A stretch of DNA of 64,000 bases from Capitulum mitella (taxonomy: Eukaryota > Arthropoda > Thecostraca > Pollicipedomorpha > Pollicipedidae): the NCBI GenBank assembly GCA_030062745.1, contig CP099841.1, positions 33,038,368 to 33,102,367 of the forward strand, in the 5' to 3' direction. Below are positions 1-12,800 of the stretch, piece after piece. How positions within the stretch are numbered: the first letter of the stretch is position 1; every line of letters starts with the position of its first letter. Position numbers and translations under genes: made by a program. The notes beneath the pieces are model-generated. The model was not told the origin of the DNA. It saw only the letters and a list, made by a program, of their open reading frames with translations, and made no database searches.

Positions 1-717
1 AAAATGCTATTGTCTACTCGGAAAATACAGAGTCATGATTTAGCACAAACTCATCTCGTGTGGTTGACATGCAAAGTAAGAAGCCACGGGGAGTGAACGT
101 ATCGGAGCGCAGTGATGGCACTCAAATCAACCTAAACCGGACCAAGCGCCATCTACTCCAAGCATGGTGAACACGGGCACCACCGCCCCAATCAGTCTCC
201 CAGGCAATTTGTCAGCTCGACGCGGAATGGACAGGTCTCACGTAAACAAGATCACACGGTCACGGGGAATCGGCGCACGGGAACGTTCCATATCACATGA
301 ACAGGCTTTACACGGCCGGCCATATTTAAAAGCAAGGGCACTTGGCGGAGAGCGGCCGGCGGCAGCGCGCAGTGCCCGGCCCCCGCGGCGGCGGCGGCGG
401 CGGCGGCGTGCCACGCTCGCGCACAACCGCCAGACGGCCCTACCGAATGCAGCAGACGCGACGGCCGAAACGCACAACCGCCGGCCACCCCGATCTAGTC
501 ATCTCAATATATCGCTACGGATTTCACTACCTGCTCTGGCCCACCAGCACTACTCTATCGACGGCGGATTTGACGGGCGACGGGCGGGGCGGGCGCGCGC
601 GCCGGCTGTTTGGCAACTGGGAGCGAACGGGATCGGCGAGACGCCTGGTGCGCGCGGCGGCGGCGCGCCGCCGGTGACTTAGAGCACTGCCCCGCGGAGG
701 CGCCGGCGCGACGGCCG
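1..717. other. 3' flank / 3' UTR region of cindr
   Basis: GC-rich sequence downstream of the cindr stop. Short open frames here are low-complexity Arg/Ala/Pro and not convincing. No AATAAA or ATTAAA was seen on the minus strand, so the cleavage site is probably beyond the window or non-canonical. Confidence 0.5.
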
Positions 718-882
718 CTACACGTTGAAGTTCGCGTCCTTGATCAGCTGGTCGAGCCGGTCCAGCTGCACCTGCATCACCAGGCGCGCCTTCTTCTCGG
801 CGTCCAGCTCGTCGAGCACGGTGCGCATGCGCTTGGTGTAGTCAGCCCGCAGCGCCGTCAGCGACTCGGAGAACTGGCGAGC
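718..882 (-). CDS. cindr: cindr exon 14, C-terminal coiled coil and stop
   Basis: Reads ARQFSESLTALRADYTKRM, then RTVLDELDAEKKARLVMQVQ, LDRLDQLIKDANFNV and TAG (720-718). It aligns with the CIN85 end (IKQLLSELDEEKKIRLRLQ...). This coiled coil oligomerises the family members. Acceptor CGGCGCGCAG. Confidence 0.96.
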   Translation of the reverse strand, partial: ARQFSESLTALRADYTKRMRTVLDELDAEKKARLVMQVQLDRLDQLIKDANFNV

Positions 883-3800
883 CTGCGCGCCGGAACGGGG
901 CACGGTCAGACGCGAGCAGGGCCGCGCACAGGACCGCTGCCGGGGACCAGCCTCCAGGCCACGGCGGGGATGTTCGGGCAAGATGATGAGCGACGCAGTG
1001 CGGCCGTACTCGCGCCTTATGGGACCCGTCAGCGTGGCAAGTACCGACGGTGCCGCCGACGGGACTGCAAACGTTCCCCGGCGGTCGGTAGTGGCTCCCG
1101 AAATGGCTTTGGGTCGGGGTTTTGCAGCGCGCATGAACCAACTGCGACAGCCGAGGCATCGCCAGGAGACAGCGGAACAAGACGCCCCGGAATACGAACA
1201 TCTGCAGAACCGTAATGTCAAGGCGAAAATCTCAGAACAAAATACGACCTGACGAAAACCTTGCCTCGCCTGTTACCTAACAGCGCATCCAGGCCTGAAC
1301 CATCCAGGCCCTCCTGGCCGTCGAGACGGCGCCGGCCGACATCCGGCGGCAGCCGCCGGACGCCTGGACTCGCCTGATCGTTCAGCTGTTTCTGCAGGCG
1401 GTCACACTGCTCCTGCAGTGCCCGCAAGTCGGCCGCCGCGGCCGGGGCGGGCGCCAGGGCGGGGGAGGCGGCCGCGGCGGCGACGGCGGCGGGGGAGGGG
1501 GCGGGCGCCGCCGCTACAGGGGCGGCGACCGTCGGCGCCGGCGGCCTGGCCGGCGCCGCCGCTGCTGAGCTCTCTGTCGCCTTCACCGACGGTACGCGGG
1601 ACGTCGGCTTCCGCGGCTTGGCTGCAGGAGAAGTACATCACATGCTGCTCCAGCCGAGAACACTTATGGGGTATACAGCGGGTGGTCAGAAATATGTCCA
1701 CACGGTTGGTTACATAGCGCCCAAACCTCACCAGTCTAAACCGGGTAGTTACTGGGGTATTTCGCCACCTCACACTTACTGGGGGCGCGGGAAGGGGGCG
1801 TCAAACTCTGCAGCCAATGGACCCATTCGGCTGATTCCAACAACAATCGATTTTCATACATGACAGCCAGACGTCGCAATTCTGAACCTCAAAATTGTGT
1901 CTAAGGTCAAAGATCAGGTAAAAGATCCACATTTGACATACCTGGACATACTGCTTTTCGCGCACAAAGCGAGGACCACAGACCTCGTGCGGACGAGATA
2001 AGTGAAAGGGTACGAATATACCAAACACGATACATGTGCATAGTATGCATGTATGCATCCCAACACACATCTGCCTGAAGAAAATGACGACACAGGTCAT
2101 CCTGCGTTCAGCGGTTCTAAGAGGTCAACGGCATGATAGTTTCAGCTACGCATAATATGGCGCATACAATTTTAGGGCAACCATAAAACTGGATCAGATG
2201 CCTCGAAAGAATCGTGCTTACCGTACATAAATGTCGAATGGCTTTCACGACTGTTTTTTTTTTTTGACGAGAACTGACATTCCATTTCACAAATCGTCAT
2301 GTGAATTATACCAATTTTATCTACGAATAAGATCACAGGCCGTCCACAAGGCCCTCACAAGGTGTTCACGGGCTGTCTACATTGAACTCTCATACTATAA
2401 AAAAATAATGCACACTTCTGCACAACTCCCCTGATCAGAAGGTCGCTAAACACCAAGAAAACTCAGAAAAACGACAAAATCCTACATTATCGCATCCATT
2501 ACGTCAACATGACGTAGTGAATGGCCCCAAACCTCACAGAAATGTTTTTGACAAAATAAGCAGAACTGATTACCAGGGGCTCCCGATAATTTGACAACGC
2601 TGATACTGCTACGCTACTGATAGCTTAGTTACGGATATACGACAGATTAAGAGGCCCTCCCTCCTCCACCGCGAGCCAAGCTCGATTTCATATATTCAAC
2701 ATTACTCTCTCCAACATACTCGAGATGACTCTAAAAATGAACTACCCCGACTCTCGGGTTTCCAGCGTAACTAGTGAGCGTTCCTGTCCCCGGTCCCTCC
2801 CGTGCCCGGACGCCTGGTCCCCAGCAGGGTCCCGCCGGCTCACGGAGACCACAGAGTGCGGGGAGGGGGCAGGGACACTCACCGTCTGAGGGGGGCTCGG
2901 GCCGGGCCGGCCGTGCCGGCGGCGCCGCTCCCGGCGCGTCCACATCGCTCGCCGCCGGGCCCGGGTCCCCGCTCGCCTTCTCCTCGTCTGCAAGAGACGA
3001 GCGCAGACCCGTCAGCCCGGGCGCACGACTGGCGAACGTCACCGCAAGGTCACGGCCGGGTCAGCGTCTGGTCGGGCAACCGCGAACGAGCCCGCAGAGC
3101 AAATGACCACGCGACGTCCGGACGACATCAACGGCGCGTCAGCGATGGCAGAGAGGCGGCCATCTGACGTCACCCGAGGCGACAGCTGACGGCAGTCCGG
3201 GTACGCCGCGTTGCCCGCCGCGACGAGCACCTACCGCCGTCCGGAGCGCGCGTGCAGCGGCGCCCAGTACCGTACCCTTGGCTTTGGCCGCTGGATGCCG
3301 TTTGCTGCGCTGCAGTTCGCGCATCCAGAGCGGCGGCGTGGACGCCGCGTGGCCGGCCGCCGGCTCCGTCGACTGGCGCTCCATCTTATCGTCATCGGTC
3401 TCCACTAGCAGGTGCACAGAGGGAGCGGCTCTACTAGGGGGCGGCACGCGGCGGCCGCCGGCGCACGCACGAGCGCATTCGCTCCGACCAAGCGGCAGAG
3501 CACGACGACGCGTTCGGCAGAGTGCAGAGAGACAGGCGGGCGGCCTGCGCCGGCAGCGCCACCTGAGTCGCACCGCAGTCAAGGTGCAAGCAAGCGTCTG
3601 CGAGATCACGCCGCGCCGAAACAGAGGCGAGGAACACGTGCAAGCACTGCCTACGGCACGCAGCACGGTGCTGCGCTGGTGCTCTCAGAGATGCGCGGCA
3701 TGCCGGGCCAAACAAAAGAAGCGCGCCAGGTCGCAGTCGCCATCTTGACTGACCACTTGTGTGGACCGCATTGCAGCAAGACTGAGACATCTCTGCATCT

Positions 3801-6800
3801 AAATCCGCAAATGCATTCACCGCAAGTCACACCCGAGCAGGTTGAACGACATCCTCGGGATCGGCAAAGAAGACCTACTGCTCCGATATTCACGGCAAGT
3901 GCGAACTGCGCAAGCTTTCTGCGTGTGCCGCAGCAGACTAGCATGCCACATGGCACGTGCGACGCGGGAGCAAAGACCTCCTCAGACGCTGTGGCAAGGC
4001 CGTGCACGCGGCCTCGCACGCCGAGCCTCTGGCTGCCGGCGTGTGCCGCACGGGCTGGCCGCGGCGGCAGGCTCACCTAGCCGGGAGATGCGCTTGTTCT
4101 GTGCGCGCTGCAGCTCCTTCATCCAGGGCGGGGCGGCCGGCGCCGACGGCGAGCTGGCCGGCGCGCCCTCGCGCTCCGCCGAGCCGTTCACCATCGCCGG
4201 CTCCTGAGCAGCGGGCAGCAGCGTCAGCCGCGGACCAGGTACGCCGGCGCAGGCGCCCCCGGCCGACACAGCCGCGGTGCACACGGCAACAGCCACGCCC
4301 AAGCACGGACTCCACTGCGGACAGCGCTCCACACCCGTACCGCCGCACGCACGGAAACGGGAGACAGTCACTACCCGGGCCACTTGGCGGGAGCCCCTCC
4401 GCAGCGGCCACCATCGGAGCCCGTCCAGGCCGGGATCACAGAAAAACTGCGCCCCGCTCCCGGACGGCGGCCGCAGGAGAGATTCTCGTCCGGCCGGCGC
4501 AAGGTGTCCGTCGGACCGCGGCCAGATATCGGTCGAGAGCCCTCACAGACGGAGCCGATACGTCGGTAACACATGCACGACACGAGCACCTGACGATACC
4601 CAGACGATAACCTAGGACAAGGCCACACCCTGAAGCCGACTCACCAAAGCGGCCGAAAACAGAAAGTCCACCGTGAACTGCGTCACACATCGGCGACCGG
4701 CACACGATAAGCTTACGGTCATCAAGTACCGAAGACACCACGCTTATCCAAAAACGCAAAAAGCAACGCTCCTATCCGCCATTGAGTCTGGCACACCCTG
4801 CACTGTTTGCAACAGCCGCAGCTGGCTATGTACCTCTGCTACGGGCGTCTCCATTGGCGTCGAGGGAGACAGAGGAGACTGTGGCGACATCTGTGAACAG
4901 CGCAACGAAACTAAGCTCGGTGCAATGTCGCAGTCCAGTGCGCAGTGCAAACTACGGTGCGATCGGATGTTAGTCGCTAAACTGTCTACGACTCCGTTAC
5001 AGAGCAGCATCTAGTAAGAGGCAGGCTACAGAACACGCAAGTGCACTCGGCAGCCACTCAAGGAAACATCAGTGAAATCCAGCCCTCGCCAGCACTTAAT
5101 CTTCGACCTCGGACCTTATCACTTTATCCTCATCCTGTTTGCCATCCATCATTTTGCATCAAATTCCTTATCGCCCGTTATGGCTACTGAACACGATTAA
5201 CGTCTTCAAACACGCAGAAATAGTTAATCGCACAAACTTCGTTTTTATCAATAATGGCCACCAAACCCCGTAACAGAAACGGAACATGTCAGTGGCGGCT
5301 TCCCGGACAGGACCAACACCGGACTGTGTCCAGTACAGTCCGAGGGTGGGCCCGGCACCTCTGTCGCGGCCAGCCCGACCCCTGCCCTGCCCCTGACGTG
5401 CCGGCGAGGGCTGGAACACGTCCGGCCGTGCACAGAAAAACACCGCAGACGCCTGTGCAGGGATGGCGACAAACGCATCACCACGCCGTCTCGGCGGGCA
5501 CTCTGCAGGTCTCGTGCAGGACGCGGGGCGAAACGGTGCGGTGGCGCGTGCGCTCGGAACACAGGCGGGGGGGGGCCGCGCCACGCCGCGGACTCACGCT
5601 CTCGCGGCTGAAGAGGGTGGACGGCGGCCGGCGGCCGGGCGCGCGGGCGCGGTCGGCGGTGATGTGCGTCAGCCGGTCCGGTCCCCGCTCCACGGCGTCG
5701 AACTCCTCTGCCGCCCCACGGCGACAGGTCAGCGGCCGCCTGGACCGGCCCGTCCACCGCGGCAGCCAGCCGCGCACAGTACCGCCACGACCGGCGATCA
5801 CTCGATCACACATACAGATGCACACGCGTGCACACGAGCGTGCAATCTCAGCCTTCCATAGGCATGAGCTTTAAGATGCCCGCGCATGCATCCAAGTGAT
5901 TAACCAAGAATTTCTCACGCCAAGGTTTTAATCGGAATATTCTCACCGCCAACGGACCAGACGGCACACCGGAAAATCCCCACATATATTATGATGGCCA
6001 ACGCGAACTGGGGATCTTTCCAAAGACCCGCCACATAACATGGCGACCGGCAGACAGGTGTGCCAGGAAGCGCCGGGACGCCCAGCTCACCTAGACTTGT
6101 GTCCCCGTCCGGTTTGCCCGCTGTCTTGGCGCCAGCGGCGGCGCCGGCCGGCGCGCCGGACGCTGGCGCCACCTCTGTTTGGACAGGAGAGTTAGTGGCG
6201 TTAGAGTGAGACATGTTAGTGGGCGGCAGAGCGGACGGCTTGGGCGCCGGCGGCGGCGGGGTGGTGGGCTTGGCCGCCGACGGCTTCTGCGTCAGGGGCG
6301 GGGGCGTCGACTCCTTACAAGTCGGCTTGGGGGAGACCGGCTTCGGAGGGGGCGTTTTCGGGAGGGCGGGGGGCGCCGTGGACGCTTTGGGGTCGGGCTT
6401 TGTGCTGGCCGGGGGCGGAGCGGGAGCTTCGGACGGCTGGCCGGCGCTGGATGAGGGGGAGGTATTGGACACGGCCGGCACTCGCTCCTGTTCTCCGGCA
6501 TCCTCTGAAAGGCCGGCTGTGCGTTAGCGGTGCGAAGACGCGGCTTCAGCGCAGTCTACTGCCAAAACATGAAAAAGGGTTTCGCGTTCTGAACTAAGTG
6601 CGTAATACCAGTTCCCAAGTCTCCATTCCTCTCACGGACCCGGTCGTTTCCGGGACGTCCTGTGTTCTGGTCTCCTGAGATCTGCCGCTGGGCCCCCGGC
6701 TCTTCCTCAGAGTCCGCAGCCACTCCGTCCCCGGTCCCACTGCGTCCCAGCATCCAGCTGACCGTCTCCGCTCTCTCTCCCGCAGCCCCCGCCTCCCGTC

Positions 6801-9800
6801 CCTCACAAACCGCGCGGGCGCCGGCCTGGCCGTGCTCACCGCTGGCGGGGCGGCCCGAGGCGGCCCGCTGGGACGGCGCTGTTTTCGGCTTGGCGGCGTC
6901 CGGCTCCGTGGCGGCCGCCCTGCCGGTGGCCTCCGGCGCCTCCGGCTTCGCGGGCGGCTTCGTGGGCGGCTTGTCCGGCCGGGCCGGCTTCTGGGGACGG
7001 ACAGTCGCACAGCTGTGACCGACTGCTCAAGCACTTCAGCCAGTATCTGGCCCATCATCGATAACGAATGCTCTAGCCACAAACGTTTCAGGTAAACAGC
7101 CCTCGCCCCCGTCGCTCAAAAACATAAGTTATGCACTTCCTCGATCAATCAATTTGTCGCAATCTTTTCACGCTTCACATCATAAAAATGATTTTAGCCC
7201 GAAGGCGTGCTGCGCAGAACCTGAGTCCCTCGCCCTCGTGTTTCTAAATATAGAGTAATTTTCCCTCAGGTACGGAACCAGATCCAGGCTACAAAACCAC
7301 TCGTTTAGTCACGTAAAAGAAAGGCTCCATGTACCCGCACAGTTTTCAATCACAAACATGATATTTTGTCGTGGTCACTGACGATGAACGTACAATATTC
7401 CACTACGAGTTATAAGTGACGTGCTTTGAATTCCAAGGTTCTAACAAAGCGAAAAGTCGCCCACACGACTTCGATTTTTCAACGTACAACGTACTGTCGA
7501 TAAGTCCAATCTCCGATGCTGAAGATCAAGGTCGAGGCATGCGTGCGACGCCGTCTTCCAATCGCCGTCAACCAGGATCCAGCGGACGTGCAACATATGA
7601 CACCACCGTCTTCCAACTTCCCAAACACAGATCATAACAAGCTATGTCTTCCACCCCTGACATGCGTAGACTGCCGCCAAGCGTCAGGCCAGACTGCACC
7701 CCAGCGGCCGCAGCCGTCTCGGCCCGGCCTCCCGGCAGCCGGCTGCGCCCGGACGAGCCGGTGCGGGCACGGCATTCGGCGCGGCTCGCTGTGCCCACCG
7801 CAGCTCCTATCAGCACCGGAGTCGGGCCGAAACATCGCGACCGGACGTGACACGACCGCCCCCCCCCCCCTCCCGCTCCCGGCGGGCAGGGGAGAGGCGC
7901 AGCCGGCGGCCGCTGAGTCACTGCTCCTGAGTCAGACGTCAGTCCTCGGGCCGTGGCGGCGCGAGGTGACCCACGGTGCGTAACGGACGCAGCACGGCCG
8001 TGCCGCGTTTGACGCTCGAACGCCCGCCTACGCACTACAGCAATAGTACAGCGCCTACGTGAGTGCGGAATACCGACTACCAGCCGTCAACAGCCGGCAG
8101 CGGGCGTGCTCCGTCGCGTTCGTGGGCTGGAGAGGGTTACGGCCGAGCCGTCCTGCTGCCTGCATCACGGGAATGCCGGGAGGCAGGTACGACCGCCAGT
8201 CGGCCAGGTCCGTCTCATCACACCACACGTCCAGCGGCAGTCCGGCGCCGGGCAGCTACTCTGCCGCGCCCAGCACCCGCTGTTGCAGGGCGCGTCCCGC
8301 CGCACGAGGCGGCACCAGGCCGGCAGACTCACCTCCGCCGCCGTGATGACCTCGACGAAGTTGTCAGGGAAGACGCCCACCTTGCCGGCCAGCTCGCCCC
8401 GCCACCAGCCCTTGTCCTCGCTCTCCTTGGACACGATGGTGATGATGTCGCCCTCCTTGAGCGTCAGCTCGTCGTCGTTCTGGCGCTGGTAGGCGAACAG
8501 CGCCCGGCACAGCTCCTTGACTGCGGGCCGCGGAGGGTGGTCGGTCACCGGCGGCAGTGTGAGGGCGCTGGCGCCCCGCGAGCAGCGGCCCACCCCGCCT
8601 GCAGACTGGGACGCGTCCGCGCTAAAAAGCCGCCACCAAAGCCATGACGTCATGACGTTCGACCGATGCGTGCGACGCGGCAGAAACAGACAGAGACACC
8701 CGCTGCTTACTCTGTCTTTTGAAACTGGGCACGGCTGATATGACGTTACAGCTGACATTCCGGTAAACGCATGTTGGCGATGAATGCAGACCATAAGAAG
8801 GCCTCCAGCTTCCGTACACCATGCCGTTCCAACGACCAACGACATGGAGCTGGTAACAGCAGCCAAACCCAGAACAATTTCGTCGCGGCCCATTTCCTAC
8901 AGCTGACCAGGAACTGGCTCTGTGGTACCGCTCCCGGAACGGAAACCCGCGCCGATACGGTCGCTGACACTGCGCCACCTCACACCATACGAAGGCGGAA
9001 AAATTCTGGCGGCAGACAGCCTCACGGCTCGGCCGCATCCCGTACCTCTGACCCTGCCGCCTGGCCGCCGCCGAACCCGCCGTCAGTGGCTCTAGCAGCC
9101 ACAGTCACGCGCTCTCCTGCCCTCACCTGGCTTTGGCGGCAGCTGGGGGGCCGGGGAGTCGGCCCCGGCGGGGTCCGGAGGCTTGGGCGACTGCAGAGGG
9201 GGCGGCCGCGCCTTGGCGTCACGCAGAATGTCCCCCAGGCCCACGCCCTTCACCGGCTTGGGCTTGATCTCCTTCAGCGGCTCGGCGTCCGGGAGCGCTG
9301 GAAGCTCTTCCACGAAGTTGGACGGAAACACGCCCACCTAGAAAACCAGTAAACGTCCAGGCTTGAAACAATAATCAGAATGACGTTTGGTCTGCCCTTG
9401 ACGAACAGTGCAGGTTGACTGCCTCACCTCTGGGTGCGTCATGTCGTGCGCAGTCCGACAGTCCGAGAGATCCCGCTTTTACCGGATTCCTAAACACCTG
9501 CAAACTTCACCTTTAAACAGGGTAAATCAGGACAAAGCCACGACAAACACACGGCGCTGATTCAAGCCTGACGTCATTCAGGACTGGTCGCAAGTTATCC
9601 ACCGAGTATCACGTTCGTGGAATCCTCGGCATCACAGTCGCGGCGCAACCCGTCAAACGGGCACGGCAGCCAAATCCCTGGCGCAGAAGAGTCAAGGTCA
9701 GACTGGTGACATTCCGCGCAGGCAGCCCGCAGCTTCCTGTCGCCGGCACCGTGCACCGGCGGCGACAGGTGTAACGGCCCGGCCGGACCGCAGCCGGACA

Positions 9801-12800
9801 GAGGCCGGACCACACTGGTCTTCCCGGCCAGACCGCGGACCACAGAGGTCTCCCCGCCGGACCGCGGCCGTACCGTGCGGCGGTACCACCGGTGTAGCGG
9901 CCAGGGCGGGCCACAGCGGTCTCCCTGGCCGGACCGCGGCCATCTCCCTGTCAACCTTGGCCGCCCCGCGTCAACGTCAGGCCCGTCACGTGACCCGTCG
10001 ACGGACGCCGCGTGACGGACCGTCAGTTCGGCGGCGGCGGCGGCGGCGACTCGGTGACTCAGAGAGGCCGGACCGAGACGCCGCCGCCGACCAGTGCACC
10101 AATCAATACGGAGGCCGCGGCGGTCGCCCCGCCCGGCCGGCACCATCCAACGCAGCCATCGTCCCCTGCCCGACACCGCCGCACCACCGCGGCCGGTGGA
10201 GACCACCGTCACCCGACACAGACACCGCCGCACCACCGCGGCCGGTGGAGACCACCGTCACCCGACACAGACACTGCCGCACCACCGCGGCCGGTGGAGA
10301 CCACCGTCACCCGACACAGACACCGCCGCACCACCGCGGCCGGCGGAGGCCATCGTCACCCGACACAGACACTGCCGCGTCCACCGCGGCCGGCGGAGGT
10401 CACTGTCCACCTGTACGCCGCATCGCCCACCGCGTCTCTTTTGTCACCGACTGTCTCTATGGTCGCCGACTGCATCAGCTATCGCCGTCAGTCTCCGACG
10501 TCGGCAACAGCATCCTCCGTCGCTGCCAACTCCTGAATGTCGCCGGCAGCATCAACCACAGCCGACAGCATTCCCATGTCTCCGACATTTCTCGACAGCC
10601 GAGGAGCTTTCGCAAACGATCGGCACCTTATGTTTTGACGCCAAACATCCGGAATTATTAACGACTGCATGCCGCATTCCTGCTCTTAACTTATACGCCT
10701 GTGCACCATCCATCTTAATTAAGATCAGACAACGGACGATCCTTATCCTGGATATCGCAACGGCCACCGGATTAAGTACCGTAATAACCGACGAAAAAGC
10801 CAACACTTTGATTGGCCACGATCAGCATCCTCATTATAGCTATAAAAACGTCCAGCTAAAGTGTCATGCAAGGTTATGCAAAGGACAAAAAGCTCCCCTG
10901 ATTCCGAATGGGTCTAAGGTTCGTGACCACTGGAACACGCCACGCGGGCACACAACCACGAAAGGTCGTTCAGAGTAAACAATCATCTGCACCGTCACGC
11001 AAGACGCTTTCTTAATGCCTCGGAAGTCGTAATACAGCAGCATCTCGTCCTTTTACCCATTTCGGGTCTCGTATCTCTAAAACGATGGGATGAACATCGC
11101 ACGCGCGATGTTCGATGTGTACATGAGCTAAAAATCGGGAAAGTACTCGGCAAATGGCGCGCATCGCATCGCCGATGGCGTGGCAAAACTTAACACTGCT
11201 TCATCGAGGTTAAGGTAACGGTAAACACTGCTCAAAACATTTCTAATCATGTTTTGCGATCAGCGGGGCTCATCTTGCCAATGAGTGTCCCTCTTTTCAT
11301 TCGAACCCGCACCTCACGTTGAGTGACCTCATTCCAAGTGGGCCTGTATCTTTTCGTTGATACAACTCACCCAGCAGCGGCAGCACTTTCTCCACAGGCG
11401 GGTTGCTTCGATGCCGGGTTTTTGCCCACCCCTCGGACGCCTTCGACGGCCTGCTCACCTTCCCGTTCAGCGAGCCCTTCCACCAACCGGGCTCCATCTC
11501 CTCCAGCACCTCGATGACGTCATGCAGCCTGAGGCCGAGCTCGTCCGGCTTCTCGGGCGTGTAGCTGAAGAGCGCGCGGCACCGTCGTCGGCCTGCGGGC
11601 GGCGGGGTCACCGTCAGCCCGGGACTGCAGCGTGCGCCCGACGTCTCGGCCGGCGCAGACGGCCTGACAGGGACCAACGGTGGTCCGCACAGAGCCACCG
11701 TCCGCCTGGCCCTGACATGGCGGACGCGCTGGCTGACTGGTTTTCTGCGGTTATCGCACGAAACGCCAGCCCGCGGAGCCACAAGAGCCGAGCGCAACAT
11801 AAGCGACTTAGCCACCGCCACTGGACATGACCTGCTAGTGTTCAGCGAACACTTTGAATAATGAAGTCACGTAATGCAAGGCAATTTCGAAGTCCAAGCA
11901 TACAATGCATGCCACAAGCACACGATGCGCTTTCAACGTCGTTACGAGTGCTACACGGCTGTCATCGCAAAGGAACAGGTAATGATAGCCAGCCGGATGT
12001 GTAATGCATTTATCAAACCACTAGCTTCGGTATCAATCTAATCGGACTAGCGTGCGGCGGCCGGCGCGATAGCACCCCTGAACGGAACCCCGCGGGCGCC
12101 ACCGGCAGGTAACGAGCCGCAGCTGCACACGGACAGAACACTGTCCAGACCTATGTCCATCACAGGCCGAGCTTCGGAGACAACGACCTTACCGGTCACT
12201 GGCCTGTCCAGCACGATCCAGCCAAGAATGGACGGGTGGTACCATTGCCAGCCCCAGACTGGCGATCCCGCTTCCCACACCAAACTGGACTGCAGACAAG
12301 ACTGCCCAACCCGGTCCAATGACACAACCAGACACCGCGGCGGGCGGGGCCAAAGACAACACCGGCCATCCCACACTGGACTGGCAGAAGCCCGTCACCA
12401 GGGCGGCAGTGACGTGGTCACACGGTCAGCCTGAGCGTGCTGTCTCCGCGGACAGGCGCCCGACACCGGGACAGCAGTGACGCGGTCACACGGTCAGCCT
12501 GAGCGTGCTGTCTCCGCGGACAGACGCCCGACACCGGGATAACAGTGACGCGGTCACACGGTCAGCCTGAGCGTGCTGTCTCCGCGGACAGACGCCCGAC
12601 ACCGGGACAGCAGTGACGCGGTCACACGGTCAGCCTGAGCGTGCTGTCTCCGCGGACAGACGCCCGACACCGGGACAACAGTGACGCGGTAACACGGTCA
12701 GCCTGAGCGTGCTGTCTCCGCGGACAGACGCCCGACACCGGGATAACAGTGACGCGGTCACACGGTCAGCCTGTGTCTGCTGTCTCCGCAGCCGCTGCTC

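Noticed and set aside
10094..10978. Open frame of 294 codons on the plus strand
   Set aside because: It runs through the 49-bp minisatellite, has low-complexity composition and no domain, and lies in an intron of the minus-strand cindr gene.
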